Assembly: GCA_965242495.1 (NCBI GenBank)
Contig: OZ251446.1
Coordinates: 3,720,001-3,784,000, forward strand
Reading direction: 5' to 3'
DNA from: CBDESN01 sp965242495
Lineage (GTDB): Bacteria; Pseudomonadota; Alphaproteobacteria; MPNO01
DNA: 64,000 nt
Shown: positions 34,111-41,812 of the stretch, in pieces
How the letters are laid out: each line of letters begins with the position of its first letter
How positions within the stretch are numbered: position 1 is the stretch's first letter
Program-made: the position numbers and the translations under genes
The notes under the pieces: generated by a model
What the model was told of the DNA's origin: nothing
Databases searched by the model: none
What the model saw: only the letters and a program-made list of their open reading frames with translations

Positions 34111-34937
34111 GAAAGCGGGAATCCATATTCGTATCTCGATTCCTGTTTCCGTGAGGACGAGGGGCCTGTGACGACGGCCCGAGGGAAGCCGTAATGACGA
34201 GGGGGGGGGGGGGCCGCGACGGCCTCCCTCGGGCCATCGTCACGGGCCTCCCTCATCATTCCCCCGCTTTCGCGGGGGCAGGCTCCGCGCGCTCGGGGAT
34301 TCGGCTGAACCGACGCCCACGCGGACATGCCGGGATTTCTTCACACGCTCGAAAGCGGGAATCCATATTCGTATCCCGCTTCCTGCTTCCATGGGGCCGA
34401 AGGGCCTGTGATGTCGGCTCGAGGCGGACGCCAAGGCCCCGTCCTTTCCCGCCCTGGATTCCCGCTTTCGAGTGTGTGAAGAAATCCCAATACATCCGCG
34501 TAATTCGGGATTTTCGCCATGTCGATAGGAACACAAATGATCTATATAAGGAACGTATGTGGGTCAAATGTAGTGAATCGACTGGATAGACCACAGGTCT
34601 TGGGGTTTCTTCACACACTCTTTCGCGGGAATGACGAGGGGGGGGGGCGGGACATTGGTCCTGGGAAGGCCATCGGCTCGAGGCGGATACGCCCCCCCCC
34701 TTCCGTCATTCCCGCGAAAGCGGGAATCCATATTCGTATCCCGCTTCCTGCTTCCATGGGGCCGAAGGGCCTGTGACGTCGGCTCGAGGCGGACGCCAAG
34801 GCCCCGTCCTTGCCTGCCCTGGATTCCCGCTTTCGCGGGAATGACGAGGGGGGCTGTGACGACGGTCCGAGGGAAACCATCGGCTCGAGGCGGATACGTC
34901 GGATTTCTTCACACGCGCGAAAGCGGGAATCCAGGGC
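34111..34937. repeat. REP-like palindrome cluster 4 (right of IS copy 2)
   Basis: At least six palindromes or half palindromes with their spacers. Half palindromes fused to an IS-like right end occur at about 34336-34362, 34456-34486, 34605-34633 and 34903-34930, in both orientations. The first belongs to the inverted copy of the 32336-32467 element. Several poly-G runs (about 34200-34213 and 34640-34648) accompany them. From 34938 to the next gene (35039) I see only CATATGCAGTGAACCCC at 34979, similar to the IS481 right border. No gene in the interval. Confidence 0.85.
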
Positions 34938-35038
34938 GGTTGCGCCCCGGCGGGACCCGATTTCTCGAACGGACGCCCATATGCAGTGAACCCCGACGCG
35001 CGGTTGCGGCGCGGCCCCGGTCGTGGTAGCCATGGGCC

Positions 35039-35824
35039 ATGTCCATGGCGTGCGGTCGGCCTCTGGTCGGCATTCCGGCGAGCATCGTCCGGTTTCCCGA
35101 ATACAACGTCCCGATTCACGGCAGCGGCGCGCGCTACGTCGCCGCGGTGAGCGACGCGGCCGGCGCGGATGCGTTTCTGATCCCGGCTCTGGGCGCGGGC
35201 TGCTCGCCGGCGGCGATCGTCGAGCGCATCGACGGGCTGTTCCTGAGCGGCGGGCGCGCCAATATCGAACCCCATCATTACGGCGGCCCGCCCTTCCCCG
35301 ACGACGAGCCCCGCGACCCGGCGCGCGACGCCACGGTGCTGCCGCTGATCCGCGCCTGCATCGACGGCGGCGTTCCCGTCTTCGGCGTGTGCCGCGGGTT
35401 GCAGGAGATCAACGTAGCCCTCGGCGGCTCGCTCCATTACCGCGTGCATCTGGTGGACGGCAAGATGGACCACCGCATGCGGCGCGACGTCCCGGTGGAG
35501 GACCGGTTCGGTCCCCGGCACGACGTCTCCCTCGCGCCGGGCGGCGCGTTCGCCCGGTTGGCGGGCGTCGGCGAGGTCATGGTCAACTCCGCCCACGGGC
35601 AGGGGATCGACCGGCTCGCCGACGGCGTCGACGTCGAGGCCAGGGCCTCCGACGGGCTGATCGAGGGTATTCGCGTCCGCGATGCGCGGGCGTTCGCGAT
35701 CGGCGTGCAATGGCACGCCGAATGGCACTGGGAAGGGCATGATCTGTCGCGGCTGCTGTTCGCGGAGTTCGGCGCCGCGGCGCGGGGCCGCGCCGCGCGC
35801 CGCCTGACCGTGCGCGCCGCCTGA
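35039..35824 (+). CDS. Gamma-glutamyl-GABA hydrolase-like class I amidotransferase (peptidase C26)
   Basis: A 261-residue PuuD-type glutamine amidotransferase-like hydrolase. The nucleophile elbow PVFGVCRGLQEINVALGG has the catalytic Cys, and GVQWHAEW supplies the catalytic His-x-Glu. The conserved FLSGGRANIEPHHYG precedes it. The family hydrolyses gamma-glutamyl amides such as gamma-Glu-GABA in putrescine catabolism; no other puu genes are adjacent, so the substrate is unassigned. Two bases separate it from xthA, and a 16-bp sequence (CGCCTGACCGTGCGCG) is repeated at its 3' end. Confidence 0.85.
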   Translation: MSMACGRPLVGIPASIVRFPEYNVPIHGSGARYVAAVSDAAGADAFLIPALGAGCSPAAIVERIDGLFLSGGRANIEPHHYGGPPFPDDEPRDPARDATVLPLIRACIDGGVPVFGVCRGLQEINVALGGSLHYRVHLVDGKMDHRMRRDVPVEDRFGPRHDVSLAPGGAFARLAGVGEVMVNSAHGQGIDRLADGVDVEARASDGLIEGIRVRDARAFAIGVQWHAEWHWEGHDLSRLLFAEFGAAARGRAARRLTVRAA

Positions 35825-35826
35825 CC

Positions 35827-36612
35827 GTGCGCGTCGCCACCTGGAACGTCAACTCGATCCGCGCGCGGCTCGACGCCCTGGCGCGGGTGCTGGAGACGCT
35901 CCGCCCCGACGTGCTTTGCCTGCAGGAGACCAAGGTCGAGGACGGCCTGTTTCCCGCCGCCGCGGTCGCCGCGCTCGGCTACCCCCACCAGCTGGTCAAC
36001 GGCATCAAGGGCTATAACGGCGTCGCCATCCTGTCGCGCGTCCCGCTGGCGGAGGAGCCGCGCCGCCCCTGGTGCGGCCGCGACGACGGTCGTCACCTGG
36101 CGGCGCGGCTGCCGGACGGGGTGGAGCTCCACAACTTCTACGTCCCCGCCGGCGGCGACATGCCCGATCCGGCGCGCAACGACAAGTTCGCCCACAAGCT
36201 GGACTTCGTGGCCGAGATGACCGCGTGGTTCGCCGACGCGCCGCCCGGCGGGCGGATCCTGGTCGGCGATCTCAACATCGCGCCGCTGGAGACCGACGTC
36301 TGGTCGCACAAGCAGCTCCTCGGCGTCGTCTGCCATACGCCGGTCGAAGTCGCCGGGCTCGACGGCCTGATGGCGGGGCAGGGCTGGATCGACGCCGTCC
36401 GCCGCGTCATCCCGCCCGAACGGCGCCTCTACACCTGGTGGAGCTACCGCAACCGCAGCTGGCCGGGAAGCGATCGCGGCCGCCGCCTCGATCATATCTG
36501 GATCACCCCGCCCCTCGCCTCGCGGCTGCGCGGCGCCCGGGTGCTGCGCGAGGCGCGGGGCTGGCCCAACGCCTCGGATCACGTCCCGGTCACGATCGAC
36601 CTGGGTCCGTGA
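35827..36612 (+). CDS. xthA: Exodeoxyribonuclease III
   Basis: A 261-residue AP endonuclease/3'-5' exonuclease of base-excision repair. Motifs: WNVNSIRARL, CLQETKVED, ILVGDLNIAP, RRLDHIWITP and SDHVPVTI, with all metal and catalytic residues of the family present. Start is GTG at 35827. Its 3' end overlaps the convergent methyltransferase gene by 23 bp. Confidence 0.93.
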   Translation: MRVATWNVNSIRARLDALARVLETLRPDVLCLQETKVEDGLFPAAAVAALGYPHQLVNGIKGYNGVAILSRVPLAEEPRRPWCGRDDGRHLAARLPDGVELHNFYVPAGGDMPDPARNDKFAHKLDFVAEMTAWFADAPPGGRILVGDLNIAPLETDVWSHKQLLGVVCHTPVEVAGLDGLMAGQGWIDAVRRVIPPERRLYTWWSYRNRSWPGSDRGRRLDHIWITPPLASRLRGARVLREARGWPNASDHVPVTIDLGP

Positions 36613-37126
36613 CCGGCGCGGTCGGAGCGACCGGCGGTCCGCCCGTCCGGTAGAGGAAATAGCGGTCCGGGGCGACGCCCGCCGGAGGGTCCACCCGCGA
36701 CCAGCCGGCGACGGCGAAGGGTTGGTCGCTGACCACCAGGGCGCCGCCGGCCATCAGCGCATCGAGCCGGGGTCCGACGACCGCGGCGAGCCGGGCGTCG
36801 TCCGGGGCCATGCCGGTCCCGAGATCGCAATGGGCGAGCGCCGCCGGCGCCCCGATGCGCGGGCCGGCGCGCGGCAGCGTGTCGCGGATCTCGCCCAGGA
36901 TCAGCTTCGCGTCGTCCGGACGCGACGCCGGATGCGCCGCGAGGCGGCGATCGAAGGCGAAGATCTCGCGGTCGGGCAGGCGTTCGCGCAGATGGTCGTA
37001 GGTGCGTCCGTTGCCCAAGCCGAGCTCGAGCACCGGCCCCGGCAGGCCGCGGATCGACCGGGCGGCGAAGTCGAGGCAGTCGCGCTGCGCGGCGATCCGT
37101 CGCAGGAACGAGTCGAGACGGCTCAC
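36590..37126 (-). CDS. Class I SAM-dependent methyltransferase-like protein
   Basis: A 178-residue protein with the SAM-binding loop VLELGLGNGRTYDHL (about 31-45), an acidic loop (IFAFDR) and a late strand ALVVSDQPF. Short for the family and missing obvious substrate-binding extensions. The target is unknown. Minus strand, convergent with xthA (23-bp overlap) and upstream of it the cNMP-binding gene in the same orientation. Confidence 0.75.
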   Translation of the reverse strand: MSRLDSFLRRIAAQRDCLDFAARSIRGLPGPVLELGLGNGRTYDHLRERLPDREIFAFDRRLAAHPASRPDDAKLILGEIRDTLPRAGPRIGAPAALAHCDLGTGMAPDDARLAAVVGPRLDALMAGGALVVSDQPFAVAGWSRVDPPAGVAPDRYFLYRTGGPPVAPTAPVTDPGRS

Positions 37127-37178
37127 GACGCGCCCGCGACGGCGCCGCGCAGGCCATGGTCGGGGGGAGACGCGCGGA

Positions 37179-37628
37179 TCAGGAGCGCGCCATCGCCGCG
37201 CGCAGCTGATGCGTCGTCCGCTCCAGGCGTTGCGCCAGCTCGCGCATGATCTCGACCGCCATCTCGGGGAACTCGTCGATCATGCGGAAGAACTGATCCT
37301 TGGAGATCGCCAGCGTCTCCAGATCGCCCAGCGCCCGGACCGTCGCGGTGCGCGGCACGTCGATCAGGATCGCGATCTCGCCCACGATGTCGTTCTTGCC
37401 GAGCTTGGCCACGGCCAGCTCGGCGCCTTCCGAGTCGACCAGCACGTCGGCCTCGCCGTCGATGATGACGTAGGCCTTGTCGCCCACGTCGCCCTGGCGG
37501 AACAGTTCCTGGCCGGGGCCGAAGGCGAGGCGCTCGCTGGTGAACGCCAGCAGCTTGAGTTTCGACGGCTCGATCTTGGCGAATAGCGGGATCTTCCGCA
37601 GCAGGTCCACTTCTTCGTTCAGGCTCAC
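37179..37628 (-). CDS. Cyclic nucleotide-binding domain protein
   Basis: A 149-residue protein consisting essentially of one cNMP-binding domain: LLRKIPLFAKIEPSKL, the beta-roll GDVGDKAYVIIDGEADVLV, and the phosphate-binding cassette VGEIAILIDVPRTATV, with the conserved Gly-Glu and Arg. There is no DNA-binding domain, so it is not a Crp-type regulator by itself. It lies 91 bp downstream of the unusual ABC transporter in the same orientation and may sense cAMP/cGMP for it (inference). Confidence 0.87.
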   Translation of the reverse strand: MSLNEEVDLLRKIPLFAKIEPSKLKLLAFTSERLAFGPGQELFRQGDVGDKAYVIIDGEADVLVDSEGAELAVAKLGKNDIVGEIAILIDVPRTATVRALGDLETLAISKDQFFRMIDEFPEMAVEIMRELAQRLERTTHQLRAAMARS

Positions 37629-37719
37629 GACACGTTCCTCGCCTGGTGGATCACGACGGCCGGCGCCGGAGGTCCACTTCTTCGTTCGGTCTCACGGCAT
37701 GGTCCTCTCGGGCGCCGGT

Positions 37720-40368
37720 TCATTCCGCGCCGGTGAGCGCGCGCAGCGCGCTCCCGTCGCGGTCGAGCTCGGCGAAGCTCCCCTGTTCGACCACCTTGCC
37801 GTCCCGCATCGCCAGCACCCGGTCGAACCGGTCGGCCAGACTCGGCCGGTGCAGCGCCCAGACCAGCCCGCGGCCGGCGAACTCCTCGAGCAGCCGATCC
37901 AGGATCCTGGTCTGGCTCGGCCCGTCGAGCCCGGCGGTGGCTTCGTCGAGCACCAGCAGATCGGGGCGCTTGAGGACCGCCCGCGCGATCGCGAGCTTCT
38001 GCCGCTGCGCCGCCGAGAGCCGCGCCCCACCGATCCCCACCCGGTAGTCGAGCCCCACCTCCATGACCGCCGGCCGCAGCCCGAGCGAGTCGATCGCCTC
38101 GCCGATCTGCGCGCCCACCAGCGCCGCCGCCTGCGCCCGGCCGTAAGCCAGCTTGCCGAACAGGATGTTGTCCTGCAACGACGCGGCGGCGTTGTAGCGA
38201 CCGTCGGCGAAGAACTCGACCGCGCCCGACAGCGCGGCCGGCAGGTTGTCGGCGAACAGCCGGCGGCCTTCCAGCATCCGCCGCTTCATCTCCTCGCCGA
38301 TCAGGCCGAGGCGATGCCGCGCGGGCGCCAGCATGAACGACAGCGACAGCAGCTTCGTGCGCTCCTCGTCGCGGACCGAGCCCATGCCGTCGCGCCCGAT
38401 GCGCTCCAGCAGCATCCGGTATTCGGGCAGATCGTCCGAGCCGATGAAGCTGTACTGCTCGAAGAATTCATGCCCCGGCGGCAGGTCGGCGAACAGCTCG
38501 ACCATCAGGGCCGCCACCTGCCGGCCGATCTCCAGCAGATCCTCCGTGAGGGCGGCCCGGTCCAGGACCTCCAGGACGTAGGCGCTCTCCGCCAGCCGGT
38601 TCATGTCGAACGCGCCGCCGACCGGCGTTCCGAACAGCAGGTTCTCGCCCAGCGTCGCGTTGTCGTTGTAGGCGTCGGCTTCGTAGGTCTCGACCAGAGC
38701 CGCGATCTGCGGGTCGGACAACCGTTCGCGGAACGCGGCGCGGGCCTCCAGGAATCGCCCGGCGAGCGCGGGGCGCGCCGCCGGGTCGATGGTTCCGCGC
38801 AGGCCGAATCGGTAGACGTCCTCCTCCATGTCGACCAGAGCGAGCGCCTCGAACGCGCGCTCGGTCAGCGCCGCTTCGTCGGCGGCCGCGGCCGCGGCGT
38901 AGTCGATCCAGTCGGCGTCCGGGTCGTCGGTCGAGTTGCCGGCCGCTGCGGCCTCGCCGACCCGCGTCCGCCAGACGGCCTCCTCCGCGTCGCTGCGCGC
39001 CGGCTGCGACGGGCGATGCTTCAGCCCATAGAGCAGATTGTCGCGGACGTCGGTCGAGAAGACGTAAGCCTGCGGCCCGACATAGCCGATCCGCCGGCCG
39101 GTGAGCGCCTGCGGCAGATCGGCGGTCGGCGCGCCGTCGATGCGGATGCTTCCCGCGCTGGGCGCCACGAGCCGCGCGATCAGCTGCGACAGCTCCTGCC
39201 GACCGCTGCCGTCCGCGCCTATGATGGCCACGCGCTGGCCGGCGTCGAAGCGGAACGCCGTCCCGTCCACCAGCGCAGTCCCGAATTCGTCACGGAGCGA
39301 CAGGTTCGATCCGACGATCTCGCCCGCGATCGGCCGGGCCGCAGCGGGCTCCGCGGTCTGGATCTCCTCCGGCCACAGGCCCTGCGGCTCGAACTTCACG
39401 GTCACGGCCTCGAACTTGATCCGCGCGTCCTCGCGCCGCTGGTAATAGGCCAGCAGCTCCTTCCACGGCGCCGCCAGGTCCTTGTGCGCGGCGATCGCGG
39501 CGACCAGCGTTCCGATCGCCAGGTCGCCCCGGATCGCGAGATAGCCGCCGATCGAATAGAAGCAGAACGGTCCCAGCTGGTTGATCGTGTTGTTGAGGAA
39601 CTTGATGACGAACTTCCAGACGTAGATGTCGATCCGCACGTCGTAGATCCGGCCCAGGCGGCGCGTGAACTCGGCGCGCTCGAAGGCCGCCGCGCCGTGG
39701 CCGTGGATTTCCTGTGCGCCGGATACGCTCTCGCCGATGTGATCGGCCAGCCGGCGCACCAGACGGACCCGTTCCTTGCCCATCAGGTTGACCTTCCGTT
39801 GCAGCTTGGGGATTAGGTAGAACTGCAACGGATAGAGCGCGACCGCGGCGAGGGCCATGATCGGGTTCTGCGCCAGCAGGAAACCCAGAATCACCAGCAG
39901 GGTGCCGCCCTGGAACACCGGCAGCGAGAACGCCTCGCCGAAGAAGCCGCCGAGCGGTTCGGTCTCGGCGGTGATCATCTGGATCACCTCGCCCTGCGAC
40001 GTCCGGCGGAAGGCGGGCAGAGGGAAGCGCAGCAGCCGCGCATAGAGCGCGTAGCGCAGCCGCCGCAGCATGCGTTCGCCGGTCCGGCCGCGATAGACGT
40101 TGATGGCGTATTTGAAGCCCTGGTTGATCGCGACCAGGGCGAGGAACAGGCCGCACAGCAGATACAGGTAATCGAGCTGGGCGAACCGGAACCCGAGCAG
40201 CTCGACCGGGAAGGCGGTCGCCTCGGCCTCGATGGCGCCGTTGATGATCTCCTTGGGCAGCAGATAGAAGCCGTAGAGGAACGGGTAGGAGACCACGGCA
40301 AGCAGCGTCAGCGCGATCTGCTGCCGCGCGCTGTAGCGGAGGATGTAGCGGTACACGCCCGTTTCCAT
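37720..40368 (-). CDS. ABC transporter (fused TMD-NBD) with degenerate Walker A
   Basis: An 882-residue membrane protein. The N-terminal transmembrane domain spans about 1-300 (start METGVYRYILRYSARQQIAL). The nucleotide-binding domain has Walker A GADGSGRQE, in which the invariant Lys-Ser/Thr is Arg-Gln. An insertion of about 330 residues splits the Q-loop region from signature RLSAAQRQKLAIARA, Walker B LLVLDEAT and H-loop HRPS. Three Q-loop-like segments occur (FSTDVRDNLLYG, ATLGENLLFG, ASLQDNILFG). Substrate unknown. The first 55 codons of the longer frame are excluded because ATG 40368 begins the conserved part. Divergent from the ADP-ribosylglycohydrolase gene. Confidence 0.82.
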   Translation of the reverse strand: METGVYRYILRYSARQQIALTLLAVVSYPFLYGFYLLPKEIINGAIEAEATAFPVELLGFRFAQLDYLYLLCGLFLALVAINQGFKYAINVYRGRTGERMLRRLRYALYARLLRFPLPAFRRTSQGEVIQMITAETEPLGGFFGEAFSLPVFQGGTLLVILGFLLAQNPIMALAAVALYPLQFYLIPKLQRKVNLMGKERVRLVRRLADHIGESVSGAQEIHGHGAAAFERAEFTRRLGRIYDVRIDIYVWKFVIKFLNNTINQLGPFCFYSIGGYLAIRGDLAIGTLVAAIAAHKDLAAPWKELLAYYQRREDARIKFEAVTVKFEPQGLWPEEIQTAEPAAARPIAGEIVGSNLSLRDEFGTALVDGTAFRFDAGQRVAIIGADGSGRQELSQLIARLVAPSAGSIRIDGAPTADLPQALTGRRIGYVGPQAYVFSTDVRDNLLYGLKHRPSQPARSDAEEAVWRTRVGEAAAAGNSTDDPDADWIDYAAAAAADEAALTERAFEALALVDMEEDVYRFGLRGTIDPAARPALAGRFLEARAAFRERLSDPQIAALVETYEADAYNDNATLGENLLFGTPVGGAFDMNRLAESAYVLEVLDRAALTEDLLEIGRQVAALMVELFADLPPGHEFFEQYSFIGSDDLPEYRMLLERIGRDGMGSVRDEERTKLLSLSFMLAPARHRLGLIGEEMKRRMLEGRRLFADNLPAALSGAVEFFADGRYNAAASLQDNILFGKLAYGRAQAAALVGAQIGEAIDSLGLRPAVMEVGLDYRVGIGGARLSAAQRQKLAIARAVLKRPDLLVLDEATAGLDGPSQTRILDRLLEEFAGRGLVWALHRPSLADRFDRVLAMRDGKVVEQGSFAELDRDGSALRALTGAE

Positions 40369-40465
40369 CCCCCGGTTGTACGACGGAACGATGCCGCCCG
40401 ACAATGGCCCGATCCGTCGGACGCCGGACGGGGCGCCCGCGGATCGTTTCGACGGGGAGCGCAGT

Positions 40466-41497
40466 ATGAAAAACGGGGAAGTCGATTTTGCGAGCCGGGC
40501 GCGCGGCGTCCTGGTCGGGATCGCGACGGGCAACCTGTTCGGAATACGTCAGGAGGGGAAACCGCGGGAGCGCATCGCGCGCACGCGCCCCGATGGCGTA
40601 CATGCGATCGAGGCGAGCAACGGATGGCCCGACGACGACGATCTGGCGCAGGCGATCGTCGTCGCCGAGGCGGCGGCGGAAGGCCCCCTGCGCCTCGACG
40701 ATCTGGCGCGGAGGCTATGGTATTGGGGAGAGGCGAACGGCGCCGGAATGGGAGGGCTGACCCGGGACGCCCTCGCCTGGTTCGGCGGCGGTCCGCCGCA
40801 ACGTCTCGCCTGCAATCGGCGGCGCGGAAGGGTCCGGGCGGCGAACGGCATGAGCGCCGCCGACGCTTCCCGTAAGGCCTGGATGGGTTCGCGCGCCGGC
40901 AACGGAGCGATCATACGTTGCGCCCCCGTCGCGGTTCGATGGGCGCGCGATCCGGCGCGGATCGTGCGGGAGAGCATCGTCAGCGCGGCCCCGACCCATT
41001 GGGACCCCCGCTGCGGCTGGTCGTGCGCGTTGGCCAATCTGGCGATCGCGGGGGCTCTGCGCGGGGAAGAGTTGAGCGGGCGGGAGTTGATGGAGCAGGC
41101 GCGGAACGGCGTGGAGGCGTCGATCGGGGAGCTCGGGCGATTCGGGTACGCCGCGGAAGCGCCCGGGAGCGTGCGGGAGGCGGTGGCGGAGGCCGAGCGG
41201 ACCCCGCTGCGGGCGCTCGTGACCGACGTGGAGAACATGGGGTATACGCTGCTGACGCTGAAGGCGTGTCTGGTCGCGTATCGGGATTCGGAAAGCGTGG
41301 AGCAGGCGTTGCGGACCGTCGTCGAAGGCGGCGGGGATACGGACACCAACGGCGCGGCCGTGGGCGCGGTCGCAGGGGCCAAATTCGGCCTGGAGGGGAT
41401 ACCGGAAGACTGGCGCGCGCACGTCGCCGAGATCCGCGACGGACGGATCCCCATGGAGGCGTATGCGGACCGACTGATCGAGGCGGCGTCGCAATGA
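40466..41497 (+). CDS. ADP-ribosylglycohydrolase family protein
   Basis: A 343-residue protein of the ADP-ribosyl-glycohydrolase (DraG/ARH) fold. It has GVLVGIATGNLFG (usual GDALG, here Asp to Asn), the acidic PDDDDLAQAI in place of TDDT, and the C-terminal metal motif GGDTDTNGAAVGAVAGA. It would remove ADP-ribose from proteins or nucleic acids if active; the altered first motif leaves that open. ATG 40466 follows GACGGGGAGCGC. Its last 80 bp and the following 120 bp recur in diverged form at 44577-44780, beyond the helicase gene. Confidence 0.83.
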   Translation: MKNGEVDFASRARGVLVGIATGNLFGIRQEGKPRERIARTRPDGVHAIEASNGWPDDDDLAQAIVVAEAAAEGPLRLDDLARRLWYWGEANGAGMGGLTRDALAWFGGGPPQRLACNRRRGRVRAANGMSAADASRKAWMGSRAGNGAIIRCAPVAVRWARDPARIVRESIVSAAPTHWDPRCGWSCALANLAIAGALRGEELSGRELMEQARNGVEASIGELGRFGYAAEAPGSVREAVAEAERTPLRALVTDVENMGYTLLTLKACLVAYRDSESVEQALRTVVEGGGDTDTNGAAVGAVAGAKFGLEGIPEDWRAHVAEIRDGRIPMEAYADRLIEAASQ

Positions 41498-41812
41498 GGC
41501 GATCTTCATGGCGCGCCCCTGGGCGCTCGCCGGCGAAGGGCGGAAAGGCGCTCCCGATACGCAAGGCCGGCGGGGGAGCGGCCCGCGTCCAAGGAAAGTT
41601 CGGTGCGTGGGAAATTTTTGTTGATACAGGGATGTTTTCAGGCTATAGCCTTGTACAAGGTGATGGCTGCGAGCGGAGACTGGTCGTGTTGCGGATTAGC
41701 CGTACCTCGGTGCTCGGTAAGACAACGCCGAGCTGGGGCTGGCCCGCATGCTCCACCTCTGGAAATAAACAAGCAGCTACGTCGTCCGAGCAACTGGAGC
41801 TAGCCCACCTAC
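41498..41812. other. Junction between ADP-ribosylglycohydrolase and helicase genes
   Basis: The first 150 bp (to about 41650) is the sequence shared with 44652-44802, including the promoter-like TTGATA/TATAGC. After it the DNA turns AT-richer and is unrelated to the host copy, marking the left edge of the helicase insert. Reading frames here are short and unconvincing; the helicase frame has an in-frame TAG at 41801. Confidence 0.6.
41621..41649 (+). promoter_or_regulatory. Promoter-like sequence before the helicase gene
   Basis: TTGATA (41621-41626), 17-bp spacer starting CAGGGA, TATAGC (41644-41649). Position and context correspond to the leader A promoter (44774-44802), so this may be the start of a third leader copy truncated by the helicase insert. 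It could now drive the helicase. Confidence 0.5.

Noticed and set aside
32036..34937. Possible CRISPR array because of regularly recurring short repeats
   Set aside because: Repeats are palindromes in both orientations, with spacers that are themselves repeated; no constant repeat-spacer length and no cas genes.
34979..35003. Second IS481-type copy at CATATGCAGTGAACCCC
   Set aside because: Only about 25 bp resembles the right border of the element at 27 kb; no transposase fragment or left end accompanies it.
41603..41803. A 66-codon ORF just upstream of the helicase as a partner gene
   Set aside because: No motif, it crosses the insert boundary, and its start lies in host-derived sequence.
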